A stretch of DNA of 64,000 nt from Metridium senile (GCA_949775045.1 OX459095.1:32785564-32849563); one strand, 5' to 3'; positions 19,508 through 31,980 are shown, counted from the first letter of the stretch. Numbers and translations are program-made. Notes: a model not told the origin generated them from the sequence alone.

Positions 19508-22490
19508 AAAACAACAAGTGTTGCCTACACGCATACGCCTTAACATGTGGAACAAAACCAACTTGAAACCTCTTGGCGAAACTACCTTAACCGTCACCAA
19601 CAACAACAACAACACTCGACACAAAATCAGATTTGTGGTAGTCCCTAACGGCTTCACTAATCTTCTTGGCCTGAACACTATACAGGAACTTGGTTTTGTA
19701 ACCATAAACAACGAAGCATTCATCTCTAAGGTAACCACTCCTCTACTCGGTGATCTGGGAGAAGCGACCCTCAGAGTCGACAAACCAGTACCACCTAAAG
19801 CGCTTCCCTGCCGCAAAGTCCCAATAGCGATTCAAGACGATGTTAAGAACGAGCTAGATCGACTAGTGAAGAAAGGTGTACTGGTCCCAGTTACTGAACC
19901 GACTGAATGGGTTAGTCAAATGGCTGTTGTGCACAAGCGTGATGGCAAGCTACGCATTTGCATTTGCATTGACCCACAACCACTCAACGCTGCACTACAA
20001 CGTGAGCATTACCGACTACCTGTACTAGATGACGTGCTTCCTAAACTAAAGGATGCTAAAGTGTTCAGCAAACTAGACGTGAAAGAAGCATATTGGCATG
20101 TCAGACTCGATGAACCCTCCAGCAAACTCACTACAATGATAACGCCTTGCGGTCGCTACATGTGGAAGAGACTTCCCTTCGGCCTCAAGGTATCCAGTGA
20201 AATCTTTCAGCGCAAGATTGATGAAGCACTCGGAGACCTTAACGGTGTATTCAATATCGTTGATGACATTATTGTAGTTGGATGTGGCGAGACAGAGTCC
20301 AAAGCACTAGAAGACAATCAACGTAACCTATCAGCAACTCTCAACCGCTGTGCTGAAAGGAACATTATCCTGAATGAGGATAAACAAGAGACGGGACTGA
20401 AAGAGATTACTTTTCATGGGCATAAGATCACAAGTGATGGAGTGAAAGTAGATGAAGCAAAGGTCAAAGCCATTCTTAATATGCCCGCACCGACTGATGT
20501 GGAAGGTGTCAAACGTCTCGGTGGCATGGCCCAGTACATGTCAAGATTCCTTCCAGACCTCGCAGGAACGCTTGAACCAATAAGAGCCCTGACTAGAAAG
20601 GGCGTCCCTTTTGTATGGTCCAAAGAATGCGAAGACGCTTTCAACACTTTAAAGAAGAATCTATCTGAATCTGCATGTTTAGCTTACTTCGATCCAGCCA
20701 AAGAAGTTGTACTCCAAGTCGACAGTAGCAAACATGGAATAGGCGCAGTACTCATGCAAGATGGTCGTCCCATAGAGTATGCGTCACGTGCACTAACACC
20801 ATCAGAAAGGAACTAGGCCCAAATTGAAAAAGAAGCCTTAGCTGTCTTATATGGCCTGGAACGATTTGATCAGTATACCTACGGCCGAGCTGTAACCGTA
20901 GAAAACGAACACAAACCTCTAGCATCAATACTTCGCAAACCACTAAGCATGGCCCCTAAACGTCTTCAAGACATAATGATGCGTTACAACAGATATGACG
21001 TCAACTTTGTGTTCGTCAAAGGCTCCGAACTACTCCTAGCTGACACACTAAGCAGAGCTCACCTCGATTCCAGCGAAAACAATGAAGATGATCGTGCTCG
21101 AATGATGAACATAAATGTGTTTGGCGACATTCCAGACGCTCACCTGGAAGAAATACAACAAGCGACACAGCAAGACAACTGTCTTCAAACCGTAATTAAA
21201 TTTGTCATGGAAGGCTGGCCTGAAGAAAAACGCTACACTTCCCCAGCCGCATTACCTTACTTCGACACTCGTGACTCCTTAACTGTTGTAAACGGCATAC
21301 TATTGAGAGGAGAAGCAGTCGTCATTCCTCAGACTCTACGTTCCTTAATCAAGAAAAGACTCCACAGTTCCCACCTTGGCTGTGAAAGTATGCTCCGTCG
21401 AGCGAGAAACACTGTATTCTGGCCCGGCATGGCTGGCGACATAAGACAAATAGCCGAGGTATGTGAAACTTGCCAATCTATGAAACCGAAGAACGTAAGA
21501 GAGCCCCTCAAACAACACACTGATGGCGATGAACCATGGCAGAAAATCGGACTTGACATTTTTCAAATTGCAGATAAGCATCACCTCGTGGTAGTTGACT
21601 ACTATTCTACTTTCATCGAAGTGGACCTCCTTACAACTCAGACAAGTGCTCGGACAATCAGCCTACTTAAGAAACACTTCTCTCGTTATGGGATACCAAG
21701 AATGATAGTATCTGACGGTGGTCCACAATTCTCAAGCCAAGAGTTTGCTGAATTTGCTAAGAACTGGGGTATCATACATGTGTTCTCATCACCAATGCAC
21801 CAGCAAGCGAATGGAAAAGCTGAAGCAGCTGTAAAGTCCATGAAGAATCTCCTAATCAAGACTCACAAAGAAGGTGATGACCCATATGAAGCAATGCTAG
21901 AACACCGCAACACTCCCCGACAAGAAACTGGCCTTAGCCCTGCTGAGATGATGTTCAACCGGAGAACACGCTCCTTCCTGCCTACTATCAACAAGCAACC
22001 TAGTGACACTGTCATTAAAGCAAAGCGTCAAGCTCGCAAAGATAGTGTCAAGAAGAGCTACGACAAGAAGTCTAGAAAGTTACCTGAACTGGACATTGGA
22101 CAATCCATATTCTTCCAGCATCTAGATGGACGAGACTGGAAGTGGGGTAAAGTCACCAATATTCTAGGTCCGAGTACCTATGAAGTGAAAGGTGCAGACG
22201 GAAGCACATACAGACGTAATCGTGTACACATGAGACCTGCCAAAGTGCTTCACAATGTCCGCGACACTTCCCCAATGCATGTGTCTCACACTACTGACAA
22301 CAAAGCAACAAAACTGCACCTGGCAACGCCCACCCCAAAGTTACGTCCTGATGACGAAGTGAAGATTAGAACACCAGACTCTACCCAGAGAGACAGTCAA
22401 ACTCCTGAACCTGGTAACCTGGCAGCAAATCGACCAAGACGAACAATTAAGCCTCCTGCACGTTATGATAACTTTGTTACTAATCAGTAA
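19479..22490 (+). pseudogene. gypsy pol (protease remnant, RT, RNase H, integrase) with one stop codon
   Basis: One frame throughout, broken by TAG at 20814-20816. The N-terminal part keeps the end of protease (FVVVPNGFTNLLGLNTIQEL) without its catalytic Asp region. RT has KLDVKEAYWHVRLDE, RLPFGLKVSSEIFQ and NIVDDIIVVG. A 6-bp repeat in the RT finger gives RICICID where RICID is usual. The stop falls in RNase H, in a segment where an aromatic residue is normally found. After it come the integrase HHCC finger (HSSHLGC...CETC), the core Asp residues (LDIFQIAD, VSDGGPQF) and Glu (KAEAAVKS), then a C-terminal tail. The frame past the stop is otherwise clean, so the lesion is recent. Confidence 0.9.
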
Positions 22491-22592
22491 TCAGTGAATT
22501 TAGTATGACATTATGTACGTTGACATTTTAGTTCATTGTTGTTACTTTAAAATAGCCTTTTGGAACATTTAGCTTTTTCCCAGAAGGAAGGA

Positions 22593-22747
22593 TGTTGTTA
22601 ATTATGCACATGTAATACCGGCATGCATTGCAAGTTTGTAAGTGGCCTCGTGTAGATCAAAGATGGCGGATTAAACACAAGTTTGTGTTCACTCATTTTG
22701 TTCATCTTAAATCAATACTAAGCAATACTAATCGAACCCAATCAACA
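22593..22747 (+). repeat. 3' LTR of the gypsy element
   Basis: 155 bp, TGTTGTTAATT...CAACA, preceded by a purine-rich tract and followed by the CATAG duplication. Confidence 0.92.
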
Positions 22748-22752
22748 CATAG

Positions 22753-23005
22753 TGTCTTCAGAACTCCCTATTAATGAGAACATTTTTAAAACTTAGCTCT
22801 GGTATTAACTTTACATTTGCGCTGCTTAGACATTGGTTAATGTTAAAGTATAGGTCCTTTGGTTTTACACATTCGACAAAAAAATGTTCCATAGATTCGT
22901 TTGATGTTTTACAAAATGTGCATAAAGGCGAGTCCACTATTTTAAATTTATATAACTTCATGTTTAAGAATAAACAGTTATTCAGTAGAGTGCAAATAAT
23001 ATAAC
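22753..23005 (-). pseudogene. LINE ORF2 C-terminal fragment with zf-RVT finger
   Basis: Minus-strand frame IICTLLNNCLFLNMKLYKF followed by KIVDSPLCTFCKTSNESMEH and FFVEC: the Cys-x2-Cys...His...Cys finger found C-terminal to many LINE reverse transcriptases (zf-RVT). It stops at INREF (22758), where a frameshift separates it from the downstream segment now at 8034-8240. Only the last about 130 codons of the LINE survive here. Confidence 0.75.
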
Positions 23006-23036
23006 CGTGAAATAGATAGAAACAAATAGCACTTAA

Positions 23037-23761
23037 GGACGGGGCCTACTATTGCCACTGCGCAGGCTACTGCGCATCTACATAGTTTCCATTTTAACGC
23101 GCTATCTTACCTCAAAAGATGACAAAATACAAATAAAAAACCATCTAACGATGGTAGACGCGACGGTAGCAAATTTTATAAAAACAGTCCCACAATGCAC
23201 TTATGATGACGAATTTCTTTTCTTAGTAGGGAGGGGACCGGAAAGAAATTGTCTTATGATGATCTTCGGCGGCAAAGTTTACCACGCGATAACTTTTTAA
23301 AACGCCCGGTAACCCCAATTTTTTTACAACTGCAATTATTAAGAACATGTTAAACAATGGTTTTGATGAAAAATTTCGAAAAAGCAACTGATTTTTGAAT
23401 GGAAAATCGACAAAATTTCGAATTTTCTGAACCTCGTAAACTGCAAGTTGCGATGCTAAAAAAATCATATTTCACTACTAACTTTTGAAAATACGTTACA
23501 AAATATATATTCCTATTAGAAAATTACTTGTTAATTGTTTACCGCTATCAAAGAGATGTTTCAATGAAAATCCTTTGAAAAAAAAAATTATTTGTCGATG
23601 CCGATAAAATCGTGACGTCAGCCATATTTAAGACTCATTATATCTTAACTGCCCGGTGACCCCACCTTTTTTAGCAAGATTTGAAGAACCCTCTAAAGGG
23701 TTAAAACAACTCACATAGTTGTTTGAAGAATACATTACATTTTAATTAGTAGGCCCCGTCC
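23037..23761. mobile_element. MITE with TTAA duplication (725 bp)
   Basis: Inverted ends GGACGGGGCCTACTA, flanked by TTAA on both sides (23033-23036 and 23762-23765). TTAA is the target of piggyBac and Kolobok elements. The interior is non-coding, with two internal copies of a GCCCGGTRACCCCA motif (about 23303 and 23650). Confidence 0.75.
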
Positions 23762-23944
23762 TTAATTAGTGCTTAATTAGACAAGAGATAGGGATTTAGT
23801 GAGCCATGACAAGAATTCAGTGAACCATAAAATGAACACGGGCTTTTTCTAGTCCAATTCAAAACGAACTAAAATAACGATAAAAGACACAATTAAAATT
23901 GTTTGCTACCACTTTTTTCTTCTATGGTTGAAAAACCACAAGAC

Positions 23945-24378
23945 ACAATTAGGCCTTTTATAATTAAGACATGTGTCCTATGTACCAAAATGTCCCACTT
24001 ATTTCAGGGTATTGTTATTCATAAACGCAAGAATGGCAAAGAACAATGTTATGTCAAGTATTGTTTGTTAGGTGTTTTATGGGATGCAATCATTAGTTTG
24101 CTTTCTTTTATTTGAATCATATCTGACAAATACATGCAAACAAACAAAAAATATTTTTCTACCGGTTTAGAGTTGTTTTCATTCGCCCATAAACCCGTAA
24201 AAGGATAGCTCGCGTCTTTAATTCCGCTATTTAACAACGACAAAAAAAAAACAATGCATTTTTATGCTAATATCCATGCTGCTTTCACTGCTCATTATCT
24301 TTATCCACGTGCCTTGGTAAGTAGGGCGTCCTGGTACATAGGACATATGTCTTATTTATAAAAGGCCTATTAAGACAC
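23945..24378. mobile_element. MITE with about 50-bp inverted ends
   Basis: Left TAGGCCTTTTATAATTAAGAC and right GTCTTATTTATAAAAGGCCTA are inverted copies; further in, both contain CATATGTCCTATGTACC-type sequence. Interior non-coding. Target duplication not clear. Confidence 0.65.
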
Positions 24379-25236
24379 ATCTAAGGAATCTAAAAAAGAG
24401 TCTAAAAACACAGCACAAAACCGCAGTGTAGCGGTGATCATTTGACTAATTACACATGCTTGCACATGCAAGACCCGTCACGGCTCGCTTTTATTTCTCA
24501 ACTAATCAAATTTAGGCACAACATAGGACATAATTAGTCATTAGTTAGCTAGCTAACTATTTCACGGGTATAATATTTGCACTCTATCTTATATTGGAAT
24601 TCTCTTAATCTAAAATTATTTTTTAAGCTATACACTCTTTGATAGACTGATACCCACTCAATGTCCTTATTGCCCGGCAAAATACGTAAGCAACTCGTAA
24701 AATATCAGCCCGTAATACCCAAGAAAATATCTAATAAGTGGTATTTACATGCACATATTGATGTTGTAAGAAAAAATTAAACTGGGAGCTCCGCTATAAG
24801 GTATTACCTAATTTGTATATTAAATATTTATGTTCTGAGTGTGAGGGAAGATGTTAGCTTATTACAGCATGAAAATCGTGCAGTAATGTCATTACAACAT
24901 TACATTACAAAAATTATTCTGTAAATCCCGTTACAGGGCGCTAATGAGCCAATCAGATTCCAGGATTTTGTACTGTGCATGAAGTTTGAATATTAAAGAG
25001 TAATACACTAAAACTAATTAGTACTAAATAGTGCTAATTAAACAATAGAATTAGCATAGAATATCACTATTTAGTACTATTTATATTGCACGCTTTTAAT
25101 GTTTGTACTCTAGCATAAAATTGCACTAAATAGTATTACTGATGTTTCACGGGTATTATTTGCTCTCTATTCGAATATTGTTTTCAAATGCTTAGTTTTG
25201 AAGTTGAGTTTTTATGCGTGATGCTTGTTGACTAAA
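24379..25236. other. AT-rich segment with degenerate MITE sequence
   Basis: No genes. It holds a short palindrome TTAGTTAGCTAGCTAA at about 24541, two copies of a TTTCACGGGTAT motif (24557 and 25145) and a palindromic TTAGTACTAAATAGTGCTAA tract (about 25017-25090) related to the MITEs at 52.9 and 53.6 kb. Confidence 0.4.
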
Positions 25237-25410
25237 GCAATAAACGAGCGATTTCCGTGGTTTATCGGTGTAATAAACCACGCGGGATGTTGGGAGAACA
25301 CGAAAAAAGGCCTGAGCGGAGGCGAGAGATTTTCGGCCTTTTTGAGTGTTCTCCCAACATCCCAAGTGGTTTATTACACCGATAAACCACGGAAATTGCT
25401 CGTTTATTGC
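25237..25410. repeat. Near-perfect 174-bp palindrome (fold-back)
   Basis: Begins GCAATAAACGAGCGATTTCC and ends with its inverse. The arms contain CGTGGTTTATCGGTGTAATA and GATGTTGGGAGAACAC. The loop is about 30 bp. A truncated relative lies at 26590-26624. Both coding frames reported across it are palindrome artefacts. Confidence 0.85.
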
Positions 25411-26589
25411 TTTTATAATATAGAAAGTGTTTCAAAAACGAAATAAAAACGATTAAAAGAAGTAATTTTTTTTTCATTTTGCTGATGAACAAATCAATTC
25501 TCCTGAGAATTCTCAACCATCCAATCAAATCGCTTGTTATAAGCACAAATGTACAAATCTTTCACAACTTTCAAAGCTACAAAATTATATTCTGCAGGTT
25601 ATGTTTTCATGAAAATATGACATTCTTTTTAAAACTTTTGGGAGAATATGGTAGATACAAGTGGAGAATGCTTTAAATCAAAGCTCTATGGATCAATGTA
25701 GCTTGCAAGCTAATGAAACGATCGAGTTTGTTGTCAATAACATGTTTGTTGGCCGGTTCTTGTTGGGAAATCCCCGATGATTTTGGTCGTAATAATGAAG
25801 GATTTATTGACTAACAAACAAATCTAGACATCGTTTAACCTCAAGCAGATGATATTTACTCACTACTGACATCGACATTATGTGGCTGGTTTGAGTTGAG
25901 GATTGCTTGGACATTTTTCAATCAAGTTAGATTCACCGCTGAATTCGGACGAACAAAAATCGCCATGATAGTCAGGTAATCCTGCTTTGAACAAAAAAAG
26001 ATGTATTCGCCGTTGGTCAGTTATTAAATAAATGCATTGATGAATACTTAAGATATTGACTATAGTTATATCGTAAAGCATCTGTTTTTGCAAGCTTATT
26101 TATTCAAGTGGATAATTTGTGTGCTAAACTAGCTTTGTCCGTTGGATGCCGTGTCATTCGCTTGGTTTGCATTGTGAAATTTAACTTCACTTTCTTCACT
26201 GAACAGATATCTTACTTTATCCTTTGACATCAATAACCTAATTAGGCTGCTTTTTTGTACATTTTTCTTGCTGTTTTGTAACGTCTACGAGTATTTTATG
26301 CCTCCAGCGTAGCGTATTTTAATACATTTAAAAATGTACTCTTTCTTTTTAATTCAAAAACAAAACTATAAACTTTTTTGATCTTTTTTCGCTCTTATTC
26401 AACAATAAAAGTGACTTTTAGAACTACCTGTTCTGTTTATGTGATGCATTGAGTGTTTTTGTTGTTTTTAATTTGTTTATATCAGCTTTTTAACAAAAAG
26501 AAAATATTTACTCGACATTTTGAACGCCATTTTTCAAAAGTGAACAGGGAGCAAACAACAACTTTTTCGCTGTTCCTTCGAAACTCTCC
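25411..26589. other. AT-rich, nothing recognised
   Basis: Only short chance frames on both strands. Confidence 0.4.
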
Positions 26590-26624
26590 AAAACCGTGGT
26601 TTATCGGTGTAATAAACCACGGTT
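26590..26624. repeat. Short palindrome related to 25237-25410
   Basis: AAACCGTGGTTTATCGGTGT joins directly to its inverse, followed by CCAATCAGAGCGCGCG. Confidence 0.7.
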
Positions 26625-27279
26625 TTGGACCAATCAGAGCGCGCGTTATAATCAAACTATATTATAATGTAATATAAACTATCACCTTTGAAAGATACTG
26701 GTAATTTATAAAGAACAATTACTTGTTGTCAACTTTTCACGTGAAAGAACAGTTTATTATTTATATGTTTACTATTAGACAGCGTTTGGCGGTCCAATAA
26801 CTCTAAGCTGTCACTATTAATCATTAAGAGCGAGTCCGTCTCAAAACAATGCAAATTCGAAAAAAGTGTCTACAACGGGTATCGCCGATTTCTTTCATTT
26901 TTGCCAGATGTGTATTTTAGTGTATATATTAACTGTGTGTTATGTCAACCAAAAATATTTAATTTTGAAGAAGTTATCGTGGTTGAATGAAATGTAGTCA
27001 AACGAACGAGAAAATGCCCTTGAAATTTACGCCAACTTTACAAAACAATTTCTCTACAACTGCAGCTTTTTTCTCAACTGGAATTTTTGATCAAAAATTA
27101 ATCTGGTATTAAGTATAAGTTTTTTTGCCGAGCTGAAAAAAACGTACTCTCAAATTAACAGCTCAGGCACCGCTTGTAAGACATCCCTTATATAAGACTT
27201 TTTTTTATATTTGTCCTGACATGCATCAATACATAGATCAGGAAAAGCAAGTAACTTACAGATTGAGTCGTTCAGAGCA

Positions 27280-27350
27280 TTTTTAGAAACTATATAAAAA
27301 GCAATAGATTCATTCATTTTTTTACAGTTTCTAAAAGTGCTCTGAACAAT
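27280..27350. repeat. Hairpin of about 25-bp arms
   Basis: CAGAGCATTTTTAGAAACT at 27273 pairs with AGTTTCTAAAAGTGCTCTG at 27327 across a loop of about 35 bp. Confidence 0.6.
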
Positions 27351-27767
27351 TATTTCAATTTCTATTTATAATCAATTTTTAAGCATAAATTAAAAAGCTT
27401 ATTTATTTGATTAGTCAACACTGACTTTTTATATTGTATTGTAACCAATCACATTTTTACATTTCAAAAATAAAAAAAAATTTTGATGATTTTTGCATCC
27501 TTTCTGGTCTGATGATTTAATATATAATAATATACATAAAAAAAATTACTCGATTCTGATTGGCTGATGAACAGTGCATTTTAGAGGTAATTCAGTGCAA
27601 AAACAAGGTAATACAGTGCAAAAACCAAAGTAATACAGTGCAGGTATTACGCGATGCTGATTGGCTTATAAACAATAGGAAATAAAATAAGCCAATCAGA
27701 TGAAAGATTATGATGGCGAAAAATTGGCGGAAAATTTGAAGCAAAGTTGACATACGAGAGGGAAAAA

Positions 27768-28370
27768 ATGGCAGCCATTTTGAATGAGAAGAGTTTTTGT
27801 AATGCTTCGGATTTTGTCATTGAAGAACTAAAAAATGGCTCAAAAAACGAAAATACAAGTAGGAACTTACGTCGCTTTGGCTTAATGTATATAAGAAATG
27901 GTGTGAAGAGAGGAATATAACGACGTCAATAGATATTTTTTTAGCCGCAAACTTCTTTTATTTAACGTTTCGTAACGAGTACAATTGTTAAAAGAGAAGG
28001 ACTTCAACTAGTGAAGAAAGTACATAAAAATATATTAATTACAATGAATTGTTTACAGAAGTTGAAATAAAAGTATAACAAATAAATACTGTATATTGTT
28101 TTACCTTAAAAATGTGGCTCCCCACCATAAATATCTAGAAAAGTAACAACTCTAATGCCGAGTAACAACTCTATGCCGAGTCAAGGTCCATCTTTGTCAA
28201 TGAATCCAACGATGATGAAATCACAAGAACAAAGTTTCCTGAACACGTTCAACAACTGCCAGGTTTCCTTCAACTTTAACAACTCGAAGTCTACAGTAAA
28301 TCCAAACGTCCAGTCAAGCAGTCGTCGAAAGCGTCGATATTTCATTGACAGTGATTCAGATTCAGATTAA
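27768..28370 (+). pseudogene. Crypton-like tyrosine recombinase fragment, core missing
   Basis: The ATG at 27768 opens MAAILNEKSFCNASDFVIEE, then after a frameshift near 27870 the sequence reads SLWLNVYKKWCEERNITTSI, the N-terminal domain pattern (NTxxxxxxWLxVxxxW) of Crypton-type and QRICH/KCTD-like recombinase proteins. From 28155 a second frame ends SFLNTFNNCQVSFNFNNSK plus RRKRRYFIDSDSDSD and a stop, like the short Asn-rich tail of such proteins. The catalytic core between them is absent. A similar fragment lies at 33409-33711. The family call is from sequence memory and moderate. Confidence 0.4.
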
Positions 28371-28984
28371 CTTTCACAGCAAAAAAACAGTAAACATTTT
28401 GCCACATTTCGGCTTAGAAAATTAGAAAAAACTCTTTGAAGTTGGTCATATATGTATTAGAATCCGAAATCACATTTTGTTGTCAAATAAGCTCTTTGAA
28501 GTTGGATCCTAAATCGCTTTGAATATGGTTATAAACGAACGAATTTCATATTATGGGTTCAATAAAATGCGCACGTATTTTGTCAAATTAACATGTCGTC
28601 ACTTCCTGTCTGTAATGTTTTTAATTTTTTCATGTATATTATTAATAATTATATCCCAACAATATATTTTCTCGCGCAGTCATTGGTCAAAAGGGATCAC
28701 GTGGTACATTCTCGGCGGACGGGTATCAGTCGATATCCCCCGTCCAAAATTGATATTTGTCCGCTTAATTTTGTTTTTGACAAAAAAGAGCCATGGAAAA
28801 TAACCAAAACCGTTTTATCAAGACCTCTGATAATGAGATTAAAAGACTAGTCCAAGAAGCGACACCTGGCAATACAAAAAAGTCGACTAAGTACGCTGTG
28901 AACGTATTTTTGTGAACGTATTTTAGTTTTCACCTTGCACTTTCCTTCGCCAACCAAACAAGATAAAGTCGTTGGGATATAAAA
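28371..28984. other. AT-rich, nothing recognised
   Basis: Contains a duplicated AAACTCTTTGAAGTTGG / AGCTCTTTGAAGTTGG pair (28429, 28490) and a small hairpin around GACGGGTATCAGTCGATATC (28718). Confidence 0.4.
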
Positions 28985-29167
28985 TAAATAAACCCCTTCT
29001 GGCTTACTGGAATATCGGCTTATAATGTCCTCGGATGAGAAATGTTCCTTAAAATATCACATTTGCCCTCGAAGCTTCGCTTCTCGGCCAAATGTTTACT
29101 TTTTCGGACCATTTCTCATCCTCGGACATTATCCGCCGATATCCCAGCCGTCAGAAGGGGTTTATTT
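28985..29167. repeat. 183-bp fold-back palindrome
   Basis: Arms AAATAAACCCCTTCTGGCTT / CAGAAGGGGTTTATTT and GAATATCGGCTTATAATGTC / GACATTATCCGCCGATATC with CATTTGCC...GGCCAAATG further in. The loop is GCTTCGC-like. Confidence 0.85.
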
Positions 29168-30658
29168 ACTAAGTATTCATATGATTGCCTATACAAACTC
29201 GTTGGTTACAGATAGGCCTACAGCATGGTCTCAATGTCCGGTCCCATCAATGAATCCTCAACAGTGTTGAAAAGAAGGTCCAGCCCTATGAATTGCATCA
29301 GCAAAAATCGGTGCATTAATCTAGTTTTGCTTGAGAGCGTCTATAGACCAAAGCCAAATCTTAGCAGCCGCGTCTTTGGCGCGCACTAAAACTAGGCTTA
29401 TTATGCAAATTCAGTAAAATATTTTCGTCGCTTTCGTCGCAAAGTCCGTGAAGTCATTTTAAAGTTTCCTAGTCTTTTTATCGTAATTTTCAATTAGTTA
29501 GATCAATCTTTTTACAGTTTTACATAGATTTTCAATTGTTTTCTTAGAATAGCTAGTCGGTTTTGCAATTTTTCTTAGAAATTTTCAATTTTTATGTAAT
29601 CTTTTGGTTAATCGTCTCGCCGGTCGAGGTTGCAATTATGGAGGCGAACACAAGACCAAGTCCTGGTAAGTTGATGTTTTTTTTTACATAATTGAAGTAA
29701 ACACACAAATTTTACCGATACAAATGACTTAAGGTGATTCGACCCAATATTTTTGCATGAGCACCTTCCCACTTTGAACCTCATATACTTAAAGAGATTG
29801 ATTCCGATTTCATATCTTCTATTCCACGTTACATATAGACTAAAGTACAATTTGGTATTTTTTTGTGGAGATCGGATTGCACATCACGTGGTAATGACAT
29901 CACAACTGTTTTAACTCGGAATCGAATTTTACCCTTCAACCACATTTTCTAGGGAAATGTTTTCTCCTGCATATACCTTGAGTGTTTGTCTTCCTTTGGG
30001 AGCAGTTTCATCGAAATCCAAAAGACGAATTTAGAGATATTTAGGGATATAGAATTAAGAGTATAATTTTATGCGTAAACTAAACAATGGACTTTCCGCA
30101 GCCAAAACTGCTTCTTCTATGTTATCTATTTACAAAAAACTTCGCTCATTGCATTCCCATATTTCTCTTATACTTGCTTGAAAAATTAGAATGTAATCCA
30201 GTTACGCGATCTCGCTAAAACTGAAAATATATGATTCAAGGTAACAATGCAATGTTTACAGTCATTTTACAGTCGCTTTCACGAAAACTGCGATCATGCA
30301 AAAACTCGTCGATTTTTTTTCTTGGATTTTTTCAGGACTACAACTGATCAATGAACCACACTTTCCCCGAATTTCATGTTCATTGATCATTTCTAAGGCC
30401 GCCTAAAACACACATAATCTTGAGTAAATATTGAGGTCACAGTCATAGTTTTGGATGATTCGGTGCTCTGGGAATTCTATTGTCTCCAGTTTAGCACAAC
30501 AACGAATTCCTTTGCACCATGCATGATTCACCGCGCTTGGCTGCCTTCCGAATTCTCTCCGAAGTATGGTAATGTACAGATATTTTGACAAATGAAACAA
30601 TAGTGAAAAGAATTGTCACGCCATTTAAAAAGAAAGCGATCGCGTCACACAATTGTAA
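29168..30658. other. Gene-poor segment with one possible short first exon
   Basis: At 29638 an ATG starts MEANTRPSP and meets a strong donor CTG|GTAAGTT at 29666. This may be the first exon of a gene whose next exon I cannot identify. The rest is AT-rich with no support for coding. Confidence 0.3.
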
Positions 30659-31497
30659 ACTTATTTTATTTATCGATCTTTGTGCATGAAAGAAAAGATA
30701 AGCAAGGCTGGACTAACTATGGAGACCTTGACGACTCTAAATAATGCAGGGGGCTCTAGAGCATTACTGTCAGTTTTGGCGTTACCATCAACGTGTGCCA
30801 ACAAGGCAGAAACCAAGTTAAAGCCAAGGGTGACAAAAAACTATCGATACTTACAAGTATTCGTAAGTATTTTATGCAGAATGTAGAAAAAACGTCAAAT
30901 AAGCTAAAAAAAAATTGGTGTCACCGTCGTTGTTTTCGAGCAAAATGGCCTCAAAGTCGGCAATTTCGGCATTTTTCGCAAGCTGCGTGACGGAATGTCT
31001 TGGCGGCAAAAACAAGAAAGAAAATTAGTAAAAAATGCCAGTCATAATAAAAGAACGCTATAAAATGTTTTTGAAACTCATAATATTTGGAAATAAAGCA
31101 ATTTTTTGACACAAAACGTGAAAATAATTACCTTTTTTGGAGAAAAAGACCGTACGTCTCGAACAAAATGGCCGCTTTTTGTCGTTTTTGAGGGCTTAAA
31201 AAAAGTGGAAAAATCCGATTTTATGTGTGATAAAAAAAGTCATTTTTTTCAAAAACTAAACGAAGACTTATCTTTAGTAGTTCCTTCTATTTATCAGATA
31301 AAAAATGGGATCACCGTTCGTTTTGTGAGTTACTGTGCTTCAAACATAGAAAATCGGCTCGTTTGCTAGTTTTTCTCATAAAAGCAAAATCACCCAGGCG
31401 TTCCTCACCGCGCATTGTCGTGCGTAGTAGGATGCGCGTGAACATTCCGCGCGAACGTCCTTAAGGTGACTTATTTTATTTATCGATCTTTGTGCAT
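30659..31497. repeat. 29-bp direct repeats bracketing about 780 bp
   Basis: ACTTATTTTATTTATCGATC then TTTGTGCAT occurs identically at 30659-30687 and 31469-31497. The DNA between has no recognised gene; two stretches read as short frames (30680-30990, 31106-31369) of unknown nature, the second including RTSRTKWPLFVVFEGLKK. Confidence 0.6.
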
Positions 31498-31980
31498 TAT
31501 CGATTTGTGCGTTAATCAGAAGTTTATCTGGGAAGATTTAATGTAACACATGCAATGTTTTTCACGCCATTCAATTAATGTGTTTTTATGGGAGCATAAA
31601 TAATAGTATTTATTTATGAGACTAATTTAGTTTTACCAACTGGCAAAGTCTCAGAAAATTGACATTTACTTTGCTTTTTCCCGCCAACGTCCTTAAGAGA
31701 TATATGTTGTAGGCTATTTTCGATATTATTTGTCGATGTTTTGCATCAATGAACATCTTTACGGTGTTGAGTTTTGTTTACATAATTTGTGTTACACAAA
31801 TGTCACGAAGGTCACGGATTCATTGTAATAATAATAATAATTATTATTATTTATAAAGCGCAAATACAAATCTGTTCTAAGCGCTATACATTATATACAT
31901 TATTATTTATTTATTTTGTGCGACTTTTCACCTTCAAAATGTCGAATTTCAACATGTTTTTATGACTTTTATTGTTTTAG
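31498..31980. other. AT-rich segment upstream of the THAP exon
   Basis: Contains an imperfect ATT/AAT palindrome (about 31826-31850). No coding. Confidence 0.4.

Larger units (their letters stand above)
18795..22747 (+). mobile_element. Ty3/gypsy LTR retrotransposon, young but defective
   Basis: LTRs at 18795-18955 (161 bp) and 22593-22747 (155 bp) are identical by eye except for an extra TGTTAA at the 5' end of the first. A perfect 5-bp duplication, CATAG, flanks the element (18790-18794 and 22748-22752). The sequence after the 5' LTR begins TGG, as expected of a primer-binding site, and the 3' LTR follows a purine-rich AGAAGGAAGGA. The interior has lost the end of gag and most of protease and carries a stop codon in pol, so it cannot move alone. 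Confidence 0.92.

Noticed and set aside
25225..25546. Two open frames across the 25.2 kb palindrome
   Set aside because: They exist because the palindrome is readable on both strands; no splice sites or domains.
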